Source: Tabrizicola_A sp044377735
GTDB taxonomy: Bacteria; Pseudomonadota; Alphaproteobacteria; Rhodobacterales; Rhodobacteraceae
Direction: 5' to 3'
NCBI GenBank assembly: GCA_044377735.1
Contig: JBILYK010000077.1
Span: forward strand, 1 to 16,326
Length of the DNA: 16,326 nucleotides
Numbering within the stretch: the first letter of the stretch is position 1; every line of letters begins with the position of its first letter. Position numbers and translations under genes: made by a program. Below are positions 1-6,155 of this stretch, piece by piece. The notes beneath the pieces are model-generated. The model was not told the origin of the DNA. It saw nothing but the letters and a program-made list of their open reading frames with translations, and did no database searches.

Positions 1-27
1 ACCATTTGTTTGGGCGATTTGTGACCC

Positions 28-58
28 GGGGGGGGGGGGGGGGGGCCCCCCCCCCCCC
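28..58. repeat. G18C13 homopolymer tract, self-complementary
   Basis: Eighteen consecutive G (28-45) are followed directly by thirteen C (46-58), preceded by CCC at 25-27. The tract can fold on itself as a very GC-rich hairpin on either strand. It lies 35 bases upstream of the hisF start, probably in the gap after the previous his-operon gene, which is outside the window. Possible roles are an mRNA hairpin or attenuating structure, or a length-variable slippage tract. An assembly or sequencing error in run length is also quite possible, because homopolymers this long are hard to call. The sequence is seen directly; any function is inference. Confidence 0.85.
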
Positions 59-93
59 TTTCCACCGCCCGCCCCAAGCGTTACGGTTCCAAA

Positions 94-855
94 ATGCTGA
101 AAACCCGCCTCATCCCCTGCCTTGATGTTGCCGATGGCCGCGTGGTCAAAGGTGTGAACTTCGTCAACCTGATCGACGCGGGCGACCCGGTCGAGGCAGC
201 GCGCGCTTATGATGCGGCGGGGGCGGATGAGCTGTGTTTCTTGGACATTCACGCCACCCACGAAAACCGCGGCACGATGTTTGATCTGGTGACACGCACC
301 GCCGAGCAATGCTTTATGCCGCTCACCGTCGGTGGTGGCGTGCGGACGCATCACGACGTGCGCGCGCTTCTTTTGGCAGGGGCTGACAAGGTGTCGTTCA
401 ACTCGGCCGCCGTCGCCAACCCCGATGTGGTGGCCGAGGCGGCGGATCGGTTCGGCTCACAATGCATTGTCGTGGCAATTGATGCCAAAACCGTCAGCCC
501 CGGGAAATGGGAGATTTTCACCCATGGCGGGCGCAAACCGACCGGGATCGACGCGGTGGAGTTTGCCCGCACGGTCGCCGCAAAAGGTGCCGGGGAAATC
601 CTGCTGACCTCGATGGATCGTGACGGCACCAAAGGCGGCTATAACCTGCCGCTCACCCGCGCCATTGCTGATGCGGTGTCAATTCCGGTTATTGCATCAG
701 GCGGGGTCGGCACGCTCGATCACCTTGTCGAAGGCGTGACCGAAGGCCACGCCAGCGCGGTTCTGGCCGCGTCGATCTTTCATTTCGGCACCTTTTCCAT
801 CGGTCAGGCCAAAGCCCATATGGCCGCCGCCGGCATCCCCATGAGGCTGACATGA
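94..855 (+). CDS. hisF: Imidazole glycerol phosphate synthase, cyclase subunit HisF
   Basis: This is the cytoplasmic cyclase half of the HisFH complex. It uses ammonia from HisH to turn PRFAR into imidazole glycerol phosphate and AICAR, linking histidine and purine synthesis. The 253-residue length is normal for the (beta-alpha)8 barrel family. The N-terminus carries RLIPCLDVADGRVVKG with the catalytic Asp11, and the second catalytic Asp130 lies in VVAIDAK. The phosphate-binding motifs TVGGGVR (78-84), SFNSAAV (101-107) and IASGGVG are all present. The start fits the family N-terminus (MLKTRLIPC). No clear Shine-Dalgarno sequence is visible, and a G18C13 tract lies 35 bases upstream. Its stop overlaps the hisE start (ATGA), implying translational coupling. 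Confidence 0.97.
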   Translation: MLKTRLIPCLDVADGRVVKGVNFVNLIDAGDPVEAARAYDAAGADELCFLDIHATHENRGTMFDLVTRTAEQCFMPLTVGGGVRTHHDVRALLLAGADKVSFNSAAVANPDVVAEAADRFGSQCIVVAIDAKTVSPGKWEIFTHGGRKPTGIDAVEFARTVAAKGAGEILLTSMDRDGTKGGYNLPLTRAIADAVSIPVIASGGVGTLDHLVEGVTEGHASAVLAASIFHFGTFSIGQAKAHMAAAGIPMRLT

Positions 856-1163
856 CCGCATTGGACCGACTGGCCGCCACCATTCAGGCCCGCAAAGGCG
901 CTGATCCCGAAAGCTCGTGGACGGCGAAACTGTTGTTAAAGGGGCCGGAAAAATGTGCCGAGAAATTCGGCGAAGAGGCGATTGAGGCGATCATTGAGGC
1001 TGTCAAAGGGGATCGCGACAAGCTGACCGCTGAGGCCGCCGATGTGCTGTACCATTTGCTGGTGATGCTCGCTGCGCGCGATGTAACGCTCGATCAGGTG
1101 CTGGCGGAACTGGAGCGCCGTGAGGGGACCTCGGGCCTTGCCGAAAAGGCCGCCCGCAGTTAG
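852..1163 (+). CDS. hisE: Phosphoribosyl-ATP pyrophosphatase HisE
   Basis: HisE hydrolyses phosphoribosyl-ATP to phosphoribosyl-AMP and pyrophosphate, the second step of histidine synthesis. The 103-residue length matches stand-alone HisE; here it is not fused to HisI. It shows the all-alpha NTP-pyrophosphohydrolase signature: SSWTAKLLLKGPEKCAEKFGEE near residues 20-41 with the paired acidic residues, then EAADVLYHLLVML with the metal-binding E..D pair near 60-72. The ATG lies inside the hisF stop (ATGA), so the two are almost certainly one transcript with coupled translation. Nothing is odd in the sequence. Confidence 0.96.
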   Translation: MTALDRLAATIQARKGADPESSWTAKLLLKGPEKCAEKFGEEAIEAIIEAVKGDRDKLTAEAADVLYHLLVMLAARDVTLDQVLAELERREGTSGLAEKAARS

Positions 1164-1187
1164 CCTTTCCGACTTTGGGAGGCGCAC

Positions 1188-1475
1188 ATGACCAAGATCG
1201 ACATTGAAAATGTTGGCCAACCCGGCAAGATCTACCGCGTTGATGCGGTGAAATTCGCCGAGATGAAACGCGCCGTCTTAGCCATCTTGCCCACAAGCGC
1301 CCCAGGTTTGACACCCGCCGAGGTGATCGAGGCGGTGAAGCCGTTGCTGGATCAAACCCTCTTCCCCGGCGGCGACACTGCGGGCTGGTGGGTCAAATCA
1401 GTTCAACTGGACCTTGAGGCGAAAAAGGTCATCACCCGCGGGCCCAAGGCCCCGGTGCGACTGTGGCAGCTTTAG
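1188..1475 (+). CDS. Small conserved hypothetical protein, DUF6958-like
   Basis: A 95-residue soluble protein with no signal peptide, membrane helix or Cys cluster. The start is well supported by GGGAGG at 1177-1182 just before the ATG. The mid-section (LTPAEVIEAVKPLLDQTLFPGGDTAGWWVK) followed by a charged strand (VQLDLEAKKVITRG) looks like a small winged-helix-type fold. The name DUF6958-like is from memory of the family, not a search. It begins 24 bases after hisE on the same strand, so it probably rides on the his transcript. That position alone does not show a role in histidine synthesis. Its stop is 27 bases from the convergent CoA-binding gene. Confidence 0.8.
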   Translation: MTKIDIENVGQPGKIYRVDAVKFAEMKRAVLAILPTSAPGLTPAEVIEAVKPLLDQTLFPGGDTAGWWVKSVQLDLEAKKVITRGPKAPVRLWQL

Positions 1476-1481
1476 CCGCGA

Positions 1482-1498
1482 ATTTCTGATGCAGAAAT
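1482..1498. terminator. Short hairpin between convergent genes (weak terminator candidate)
   Basis: ATTTCTG (1482-1488) pairs with CAGAAAT (1492-1498) around a three-base loop, in the 27-base gap between the convergent ends of the DUF6958-like gene and the CoA-binding gene. It lacks a T tract on either strand, so intrinsic termination would be weak. It may only be a transcript-end stabilising hairpin. Confidence 0.3.
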
Positions 1499-1502
1499 CA
1501 GA

Positions 1503-1913
1503 CTAAAGCCCCAGACGCGGAATTTCGATGACCGGGCAGCGGTTCATCACCACCTCCATCCCCGCCGCTTCGGCCTTTGCGGCGGCGTCGGTATTTTCGA
1601 TGCCAAGCTGCATCCAGATGACCTTCGCACCCGAGGCAATCGCCTCATCCACCACCGGCCCCACCTCTTCAGCGCGGCGGAAGATGTCAACCATGTCGAC
1701 CGGCCCCACCTCGGCGAGCGACGCGCGCACCAGCTCGCCCAGACCGCTGTCCTCACCGGCTTGGCCGGGATTGACCGGGATCACCCGATAGCCGCGCGCG
1801 GCCAGATAGGCGGCCACGCGGTGGCTGGGCCGGTCGGGCTTTGGCGACCAGCCGACAAGGGCGATGGTTTTGACCTCGGTCAGGATGCGGGCAATCTGGG
1901 CGTCATCGGTCAT
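1503..1913 (-). CDS. CoA-binding (Rossmann-fold) domain protein, YccU-like
   Basis: A 136-residue single-domain protein of the CoA_binding_2 family. The glycine-rich nucleotide loop IALVGWSPKPDRPSHRVAAYL spans about residues 17-37. It is followed by GYRVIPVNPG (41-50), VDMVDIFRR, KVIWMQLGIEN and a C-terminal GMEVVMNRCPVIE, the usual order for this family. The length is typical. The physiological role is unknown; the fold resembles the CoA-binding domain of succinyl-CoA synthetase. The start is supported by GGAGG about 6 bases upstream on the minus strand. A strong terminator directly precedes that ribosome-binding site, so the gene is either transcribed from a promoter within the upstream structured region or by read-through from rlmB. 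Confidence 0.88.
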   Translation of the reverse strand: MTDDAQIARILTEVKTIALVGWSPKPDRPSHRVAAYLAARGYRVIPVNPGQAGEDSGLGELVRASLAEVGPVDMVDIFRRAEEVGPVVDEAIASGAKVIWMQLGIENTDAAAKAEAAGMEVVMNRCPVIEIPRLGL

Positions 1914-1924
1914 CTTCAGCCTCC

Positions 1925-1958
1925 AAAAGAAAAGCGCCCGGGGACAGGCCCCGGGCGC
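1925..1958 (-). terminator. Intrinsic terminator downstream of rlmB
   Basis: A perfect 10-bp stem (1934-1943 with 1949-1958, GCGCCCGGGG type) with a 5-base loop is followed on the minus strand by TTTTCTTTT. It should end the rlmB transcript or a short RNA from the 1959-2074 region. The T tail runs straight into the GGAGG of the CoA-binding gene, so the terminator and the ribosome-binding site nearly overlap. Confidence 0.85.
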
Positions 1959-2074
1959 AAGGTATGGAACGAGGGACAGAGACAGACGAAACCGGGGTTC
2001 CAGGCCCGCTTCCTGTCTTTAGACATGGGGAACTTGTCCGGTGGTTAAAGGCCCCTCGCATGTTTGTGATCCTT
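1934..2074 (-). other. Structured rlmB 3' region, possible 3'-UTR small RNA
   Basis: This 115-base spacer plus terminator between rlmB and the next gene has no credible ORF. On the minus strand it folds as GACAG...CTGTC (2017-2013 with 1985-1981) enclosing a near-continuous GAAGC-GGG/CCC-GTTTC helix, then the strong terminator at 1958-1934. Two neighbouring hairpins ending in a terminator are what a 3'-UTR-derived small RNA would look like. No promoter was identified, so this may be no more than the tail of the rlmB mRNA. Confidence 0.25.
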
Positions 2075-2854
2075 TTAGCGCGTACTGGCCGCATAAAGGC
2101 TGACGGCAGCGGCGTTTGACACGTTCAGGCTGCCAAATGCCCCGGCATAGGGGATGCGGGCAATGACATCGCAAGTTTCGCGGGTGCGCTCGCGCAGGCC
2201 CGGCCCTTCGGCCCCCATCACCAACGCCAAGGGCCTACCCTTGGTGGGCGCAAGCGCCTCGGCCAAGGGCACATCGCCTTCGCCATCCAGACCGACAAGG
2301 ATATAGCCCATCGCCTTCAACTCGACCATCGCATCGGCCAGATTGGCGACCTTGAGATAGGGCTGACGTTCCAGCGCTCCGCTCGCGGTTTTCGCCAAAG
2401 CCCCGGTTTCGGGCGCCGAATGGTGGCGCGGTGCAATCACCGCCCGCGCACCGAACACCTCAGCCGACCGCAGGATCGCGCCGACATTATGCGGGTCTGT
2501 CACGCGGTCCAACAGCACCAAAAGCGGCTCTCCCGCCCCGGATATCGCCAGATCCTCAAGTTTGCCCCAGTTCAACGGCCGCACTTCAAGGGCTGCACCC
2601 TGATGGACCGAGCCTTCGTCAATCGGCACGTCAAACCGGCGCGGATCGACAATTTCAGGCGCAATGCCCGCCTCAGCCACCGCCTCTTCCAGCTTGTCAA
2701 AGGCGTTCTTGGTCACGACGAGCCGCAGCTTTTCGCGCGCAGGGTTCACCAGCGCATCGCGCACCGCATGCAGACCGAAAAGCCAGACGGTTTCCTTCGC
2801 CTCGGCCTTTCGGCCGCGTTCCTTGTCCACCACCCAATCCGGTTTTTTCGCCAT
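2075..2854 (-). CDS. rlmB: 23S rRNA 2'-O-ribose methyltransferase, TrmH family (RlmB-like)
   Basis: A SPOUT (trefoil-knot) SAM-dependent RNA methyltransferase; RlmB methylates the ribose of G2251 in the 23S rRNA P-loop. Its 259 residues are usual for the group. The N-terminal substrate-binding domain (about 22-95) starts with VWLFGLHAVRDAL. The catalytic domain shows motif 1 LLDRVTDPHNVGAILRSAE (114-132, with Asn123 and Arg129), motif 2 LVMGAEGPGLRE (211-222, with Glu216) and motif 3 IPYAGAFGSLNVSNAAAVSLY (234-254). A lysine/arginine-rich N-terminal tail (1-20) may help bind RNA. The start is preceded by GAAGGGG about 10 bases upstream. It is divergent from tRNA-Tyr. The exact target nucleotide is inferred from the family. 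Confidence 0.92.
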   Translation of the reverse strand: MAKKPDWVVDKERGRKAEAKETVWLFGLHAVRDALVNPAREKLRLVVTKNAFDKLEEAVAEAGIAPEIVDPRRFDVPIDEGSVHQGAALEVRPLNWGKLEDLAISGAGEPLLVLLDRVTDPHNVGAILRSAEVFGARAVIAPRHHSAPETGALAKTASGALERQPYLKVANLADAMVELKAMGYILVGLDGEGDVPLAEALAPTKGRPLALVMGAEGPGLRERTRETCDVIARIPYAGAFGSLNVSNAAAVSLYAASTR

Positions 2855-2985
2855 AGCCCTGCCCCTTCGTTCTGGCCCATGCTCTGGCCAGAAGTGCTGG
2901 TTTTGGCAAGCGCCAAATCATGCCGAAGCCTTTGCCATCCGTGACTTGCCGCCCGATATTTCATGCAAAGCGCCCGTTTGGCATA

Positions 2986-3014
2986 TTGACGCCCCCCACC
3001 GCCTTCGGTAATCA
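2986..3014 (+). promoter_or_regulatory. Sigma-70-type promoter of tRNA-Tyr
   Basis: TTGACG (2986-2991), a 17-base spacer, and TAATCA (3009-3014) make a strong match to the housekeeping consensus. Transcription would begin at about 3020-3022, only a few bases before the mature tRNA 5' end at 3025, as is common for stable-RNA genes. Confidence 0.75.
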
Positions 3015-3024
3015 CGCGGCCAGT

Positions 3025-3108
3025 GGGCGATATGCTACAAGGTGTGGCAGCGGACTGTAACTCCGCCGAGGCGACTCACGCCTGGTTCGATTCCAGGATC
3101 GCCCACCA
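3025..3108 (+). tRNA. tRNA-Tyr (anticodon GUA), class II
   Basis: A complete 84-base cloverleaf. The acceptor stem is GGGCGAT (3025-3031) with ATCGCCC (3098-3104), discriminator A3105 and encoded CCA (3106-3108). The D stem is GCTA/TGGC. The anticodon stem GCGGA/TCCGC holds the loop CTGTAAC, giving anticodon GTA. A long variable arm (GAG-GCGA-CTC) marks a class II tRNA as expected for bacterial Tyr. The T arm is CCTGG-TTCGATT-CCAGG. It sits alone between its own promoter and terminator. Confidence 0.97.
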
Positions 3109-3131
3109 TCTTTGCCGTCACAAGCGGTGCG

Positions 3132-3158
3132 AAAAACCAGCCTTCGGGCTGGTTTTTT
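3132..3158 (+). terminator. Intrinsic terminator of tRNA-Tyr with UUCG tetraloop
   Basis: AAAAACCAGCC (3132-3142) pairs with GGCTGGTTTTT around a TTCG tetraloop (3143-3146), followed by six T (3153-3158). It lies 23 bases after the tRNA and 48 bases before the dimethylargininase start, so the tRNA and the next gene should be separate transcripts. Confidence 0.92.
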
Positions 3159-3206
3159 CGTCTCATGCGTGATGGATTGCGCGGGCAAACTTTTGAAAGC
3201 CCTAAC

Positions 3207-3998
3207 ATGCGCTCTTACAGCTTTACCCATGCCATCACCCGCCAGCCCCCCGCCTCGGCCATTCACGGCCTGCGCGCGGTCGACACCGGCGCGCCCGATC
3301 TGGCGCAGATGCGCGCCCATCACGCTGATTACATCGTGGCATTGAAATCCACCGGGGCGGTGGTGGTGGAACTGCCCGCGCTTGAGGCTTTCCCTGACAG
3401 CCTTTTTGTCGAGGACACGGCCCTGTGCCTGCCCGAAGGGGCAGTGGCCATGCGGCCCGGCGCGCCCTCGCGTTTAGGGGAGGCTGCGGAAATGGCACCC
3501 CATTTGCGCGCGCTTTATGGTGATGTGCGTGCGGTAACGGGGACGGGTAACTTCATCGAGGCGGGGGACATCCTGACCACGGAAACCGAGATTCTGGTTG
3601 GCCGATCGGCGCGTACCAATGCCGGTGGGGTGGCAGAGCTTGCCGGGATCGTGGCCGATTGGGGCTACCGTCTGCGCGAGGTCTTTACCCCGCCGGGGGT
3701 TTTGCATTTCAAGACCGACTGCTCGCTTTTGGACGCAGAAACCATTCTGGCCACCGAACGGCTGGACGCCTCGGGCTGTTTCAACGGCTACCGGGTGATC
3801 CACACCGTGCCCGGCGAAGAGGCCTGCGCCAATGCCATTCGCTTTAACGATCTGGTGCTGTTTCCCGCCGGGTTCCCCCGCACCCGCGACAAGTTGGTCG
3901 CGGCGGGCTGTAATCTGCGCGAGATTGGTAATTCGGAATGCGCAAAGCTCGATGGCGGCATGTCCTGCCTGTCCTTGCGCTTTAGCCCCAGCGCCTAA
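3207..3998 (+). CDS. ddaH: Dimethylargininase-family guanidino-group hydrolase (DDAH)
   Basis: A 263-residue member of the pentein guanidino-modifying superfamily. Family members hydrolyse N-omega-dimethylarginine to citrulline and dimethylamine. The motif DSLFVED (64-70) matches the substrate-binding acidic motif, GNFIEAGDIL (114-123) and GRSARTNAGG (132-141) follow, and the catalytic His167 sits in GVLHFKTDC. The nucleophile Cys254 is in KLDGGMSCLSLR. The reading frame is open upstream into the tRNA, but the ATG at 3207 follows the terminator and gives the family N-terminus (MRSYSFTHAI), so it is preferred. There is no strong Shine-Dalgarno sequence. The exact substrate (dimethylarginine or another guanidine) cannot be read from the sequence. 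Confidence 0.88.
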   Translation: MRSYSFTHAITRQPPASAIHGLRAVDTGAPDLAQMRAHHADYIVALKSTGAVVVELPALEAFPDSLFVEDTALCLPEGAVAMRPGAPSRLGEAAEMAPHLRALYGDVRAVTGTGNFIEAGDILTTETEILVGRSARTNAGGVAELAGIVADWGYRLREVFTPPGVLHFKTDCSLLDAETILATERLDASGCFNGYRVIHTVPGEEACANAIRFNDLVLFPAGFPRTRDKLVAAGCNLREIGNSECAKLDGGMSCLSLRFSPSA

Positions 3999-3999
3999 C

Positions 4000-4050
4000 A
4001 AGCCCCCCGGTCCCAACGCCATAGGCTGGCAGGCGGGGCCGGGCTTTCTA
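4000..4050 (+). terminator. Probable terminator after the dimethylargininase gene
   Basis: AAGCCC (4000-4005) can pair with GGGCTT (4041-4046). Between them CCCG/CGGG and CCA..GCC-ATA-GGC-TGG pairings make a branched or bulged hairpin that ends in TTTCT. The stem is imperfect and the loop long, so this is weaker than the other terminators in the window. Confidence 0.4.
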
Positions 4051-4101
4051 TGCTAAACTTATCTTTCTGTACTCACGCCATATTTCAGGCATTGTTTCCA
4101 A

Positions 4102-5103
4102 ATGATTAACAGTGAACCACAGCGCACCGCCTTTAACGTGCTGGCCATCGTGCAAGATGGCAGGCTGGGCTTTGAGGCGCTGCTGCTTTTGGCCTCTTTC
4201 AAGGCCAATAATCCCGGGTTTAAAGGCAAGGTGTTTTTGGCCGAACCCCAGCATGGCAAAGGCTGGAACCGCGATCCACGGCTGAAATCGAACGCGATCC
4301 GCGAGATGCTGGAAAGCTTGGGCGCGACGTTTTTACCTTTTGAAAACAAGGTGTTTGGCCAAAGCTATCCACACGGCAACAAGATCGAGGCATTGTCCGC
4401 TTTGCCCGATGCGCCCTTCCTGTTTCTGGACACCGACACCCTGATTTTGGGCGATCTTGACCGCATTCCCTTCGACTTTGCACGCCCCTCTGCCTCGATG
4501 CGGCGCGAGGGAACCTGGCCAGAGCCCCAGCTGTATCAGGGGGGCTACGCCGAAATCTGGGGCGCGCTTTATGACCACTTTGGCCTGGACATGGCCGGTT
4601 CACTCGACCTATCCCAGCCGCAGGATTACTGGCAACGCTATCTTTACTTCAATGCAGGATGGTTTTTCTACCAAAGCCCCAAAGTCTTTGGAGACCGCTT
4701 TCTAAGCTATGCCCGCGCGATCCGTGACAACGTCCCCCCCGCACTGGCCGCACAGTCGCTGGACCCGTGGCTAGACCAGATCGCGCTGCCCTTGGTCATT
4801 CATAGCTTGGGCGGTGGCAGGCCGGGGCCAGAGCTTGTCGGTCTGGATGGCGACATCACCTGCCATTATCGCAACCTGCCCTTGCTTTACGCCCGCGAAA
4901 GCGACCGGGTGGTGGAGGTCTTGGAGGAGGTGGCGGGACAAAGGGAGCTGCGCCGACTGTTGCGCGACTATGAACCGGCGCGGCTGATGATCTATCAAAA
5001 CCGGGGTCGCAAAGCGCGCGAGATGTTTGATCGGGCTGATTTGCCCCGGCGTGAACAAGCCATCCGCGCGGCTTTGAAAAAGGCCGATCTCTGGCTGCGC
5101 TGA
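4102..5103 (+). CDS. Hypothetical protein with GT-A glycosyltransferase-like features
   Basis: A 333-residue soluble protein, not assigned to a named family with confidence. FLFLDTDTLIL (107-117) contains a D-x-D (Asp110, Asp112) at the end of a hydrophobic strand, as in metal-binding nucleotide-sugar glycosyltransferases. YPHGNKIEAL (89-98) before it and YLYFNAGWFFY (180-190) after it resemble substrate-binding segments of GT8-like enzymes. The C-terminal third is charged and helical (LRRLLRDYEPARLM). No signal peptide or membrane helix is seen. The ATG at 4102 has no clear ribosome-binding site. Its TGA abuts the stop codon of the convergent exporter gene with no gap. Transfer activity and substrate are unknown. 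Confidence 0.75.
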   Translation: MINSEPQRTAFNVLAIVQDGRLGFEALLLLASFKANNPGFKGKVFLAEPQHGKGWNRDPRLKSNAIREMLESLGATFLPFENKVFGQSYPHGNKIEALSALPDAPFLFLDTDTLILGDLDRIPFDFARPSASMRREGTWPEPQLYQGGYAEIWGALYDHFGLDMAGSLDLSQPQDYWQRYLYFNAGWFFYQSPKVFGDRFLSYARAIRDNVPPALAAQSLDPWLDQIALPLVIHSLGGGRPGPELVGLDGDITCHYRNLPLLYARESDRVVEVLEEVAGQRELRRLLRDYEPARLMIYQNRGRKAREMFDRADLPRREQAIRAALKKADLWLR

Positions 5104-5697
5104 TTAGAGGCGCAGAACCGGGATCAGGCTGACCACCAAAAGGCCAGCCATGGTCCAGTTAAAGGCGCGCAGCCGCGCTGGTGACTGGAGCCAGCGGCGC
5201 ATAACCTCGCCCAAGGCGGCCCAAAGGCTGACCGAGGGCAGGTTGACGGCGGCAAAGACCACCGCGATCGTCAGAACCGCAGCCAAGCCCCCCTCGCCCG
5301 CATAGGCGCTGATCGCGCCCATCGCCATGGCCCAGGCCTTGGGATTGACCCATTGAAAAGCCGCTGCTTGCAGGAAGGTAAAGGGCTTGCCGCCCGCCAT
5401 CCCCGACCGTGGGGCGGCGGCATGGGCGATTTTCCACGCCAGCCACAGCATATAGATCACCGATACCACTTTAAGCACGACAATCGCCTGCGGCACTGCG
5501 CGAAACAGACCCGACAGCCCAAGCCCGGTCATAAAAACCAGGAACGCATGCCCGATGCAGACGCCCAAGATATGCGGCACCGTCCGACGCAAACCAAAAT
5601 TCACCCCGCTGGCCAAAAGCATCATGTTGTTCGGCCCCGGCGTGACCGAGGTGGCAAAGGTAAAGCCCAAAAGGGCCAGAAGAAGATCGCTGGTCAT
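5104..5697 (-). CDS. LysE/RhtB-family amino-acid exporter
   Basis: A 197-residue inner-membrane protein of the usual length for the family, with about six hydrophobic segments. The hallmark N-terminal motif TPGPNNMMLLASGVNFGLRR lies at about 19-38, and QWVNPKAWAMAMGAISAY near 114-131 is the second conserved region. Family members export amino acids or derivatives by proton antiport; the substrate here is not deducible. The frame stays open upstream for 47 more codons, but that stretch is polar and unlike the family, so the ATG at 5697 (MTSDLLLALLGF) is chosen. No good Shine-Dalgarno sequence is visible there. The stop codon touches that of the convergent GT-like gene. Confidence 0.9.
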   Translation of the reverse strand: MTSDLLLALLGFTFATSVTPGPNNMMLLASGVNFGLRRTVPHILGVCIGHAFLVFMTGLGLSGLFRAVPQAIVVLKVVSVIYMLWLAWKIAHAAAPRSGMAGGKPFTFLQAAAFQWVNPKAWAMAMGAISAYAGEGGLAAVLTIAVVFAAVNLPSVSLWAALGEVMRRWLQSPARLRAFNWTMAGLLVVSLIPVLRL

Positions 5698-6155
5698 GGC
5701 GCGACCATAGCGCCAAATACGGCGAAACCCAGCCCAAAACAGACGCCCCTGCGCAAGTGCTATGGCGGCACGCAATGTGTTAAAGACAGAATTGTTGCAG
5801 CACTTATTCCTTTGCCGAGTGTCATGTTGATTGCCCACAAATCAGACCGTTGCAGGCAGGTTTCATATCCTAAGCGGAAACGATGATCCGAATTCTGGCA
5901 CGCTGGATCTGTCGGCCACGACCTTGGCGCTGGTTGTCGATCTGGTCGTTGGCGCGAACAACCGAGGGTTGTCTGCCTTGGGCGACGGCAAGGGCACCAA
6001 GCATCAGGCCATTCGGGTCACCGATTTCAACAACGACATCGCGCCAAGACCCGGGCAAAGGGCCATCCCGTCAGGGGCGGCCTTGTGATTTAATCAGCCC
6101 TTCACAGCTTGCGATTGCTGCCCTAGGCTTGGCCCAGCAAAGGGGAGTTTTCACC
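5698..6155. other. 458-base stretch with no recognisable gene
   Basis: The stretch lies between the divergent exporter and metY starts. The exporter-proximal half (about 5760-5880) is AT-richer and probably holds promoters for both genes, though I see no clear -35/-10 pair. From about 5885 to 6090 the DNA is GC-rich with coding-like composition. There is a plus-strand frame from a TTG at 5831 to 6088 (85 codons, containing DLSATTLALVVDLVVGANN) and a minus-strand frame at 6058-5870 (62 codons). Neither has a ribosome-binding site or a family I recognise, so it may be a gene remnant or an unannotated small gene. Confidence 0.45.

Noticed and set aside
1903..2094. Minus-strand 63-codon frame over the rlmB terminator
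   Set aside because: It runs through a strong intrinsic terminator and into both flanking genes, with no ribosome-binding site.
3042..3206. Longer dimethylargininase start reaching into tRNA-Tyr
   Set aside because: The extra codons run through the tRNA and its terminator, and the family N-terminus begins at 3207.
6085..6155. SAM-II riboswitch upstream of metY
   Set aside because: SAM-II elements often precede alphaproteobacterial methionine genes, and GTGATTTAA at about 6086-6094 is reminiscent of the conserved segment. The rest of the pseudoknot, including the AGCTAAA segment near the ribosome-binding site, is missing.
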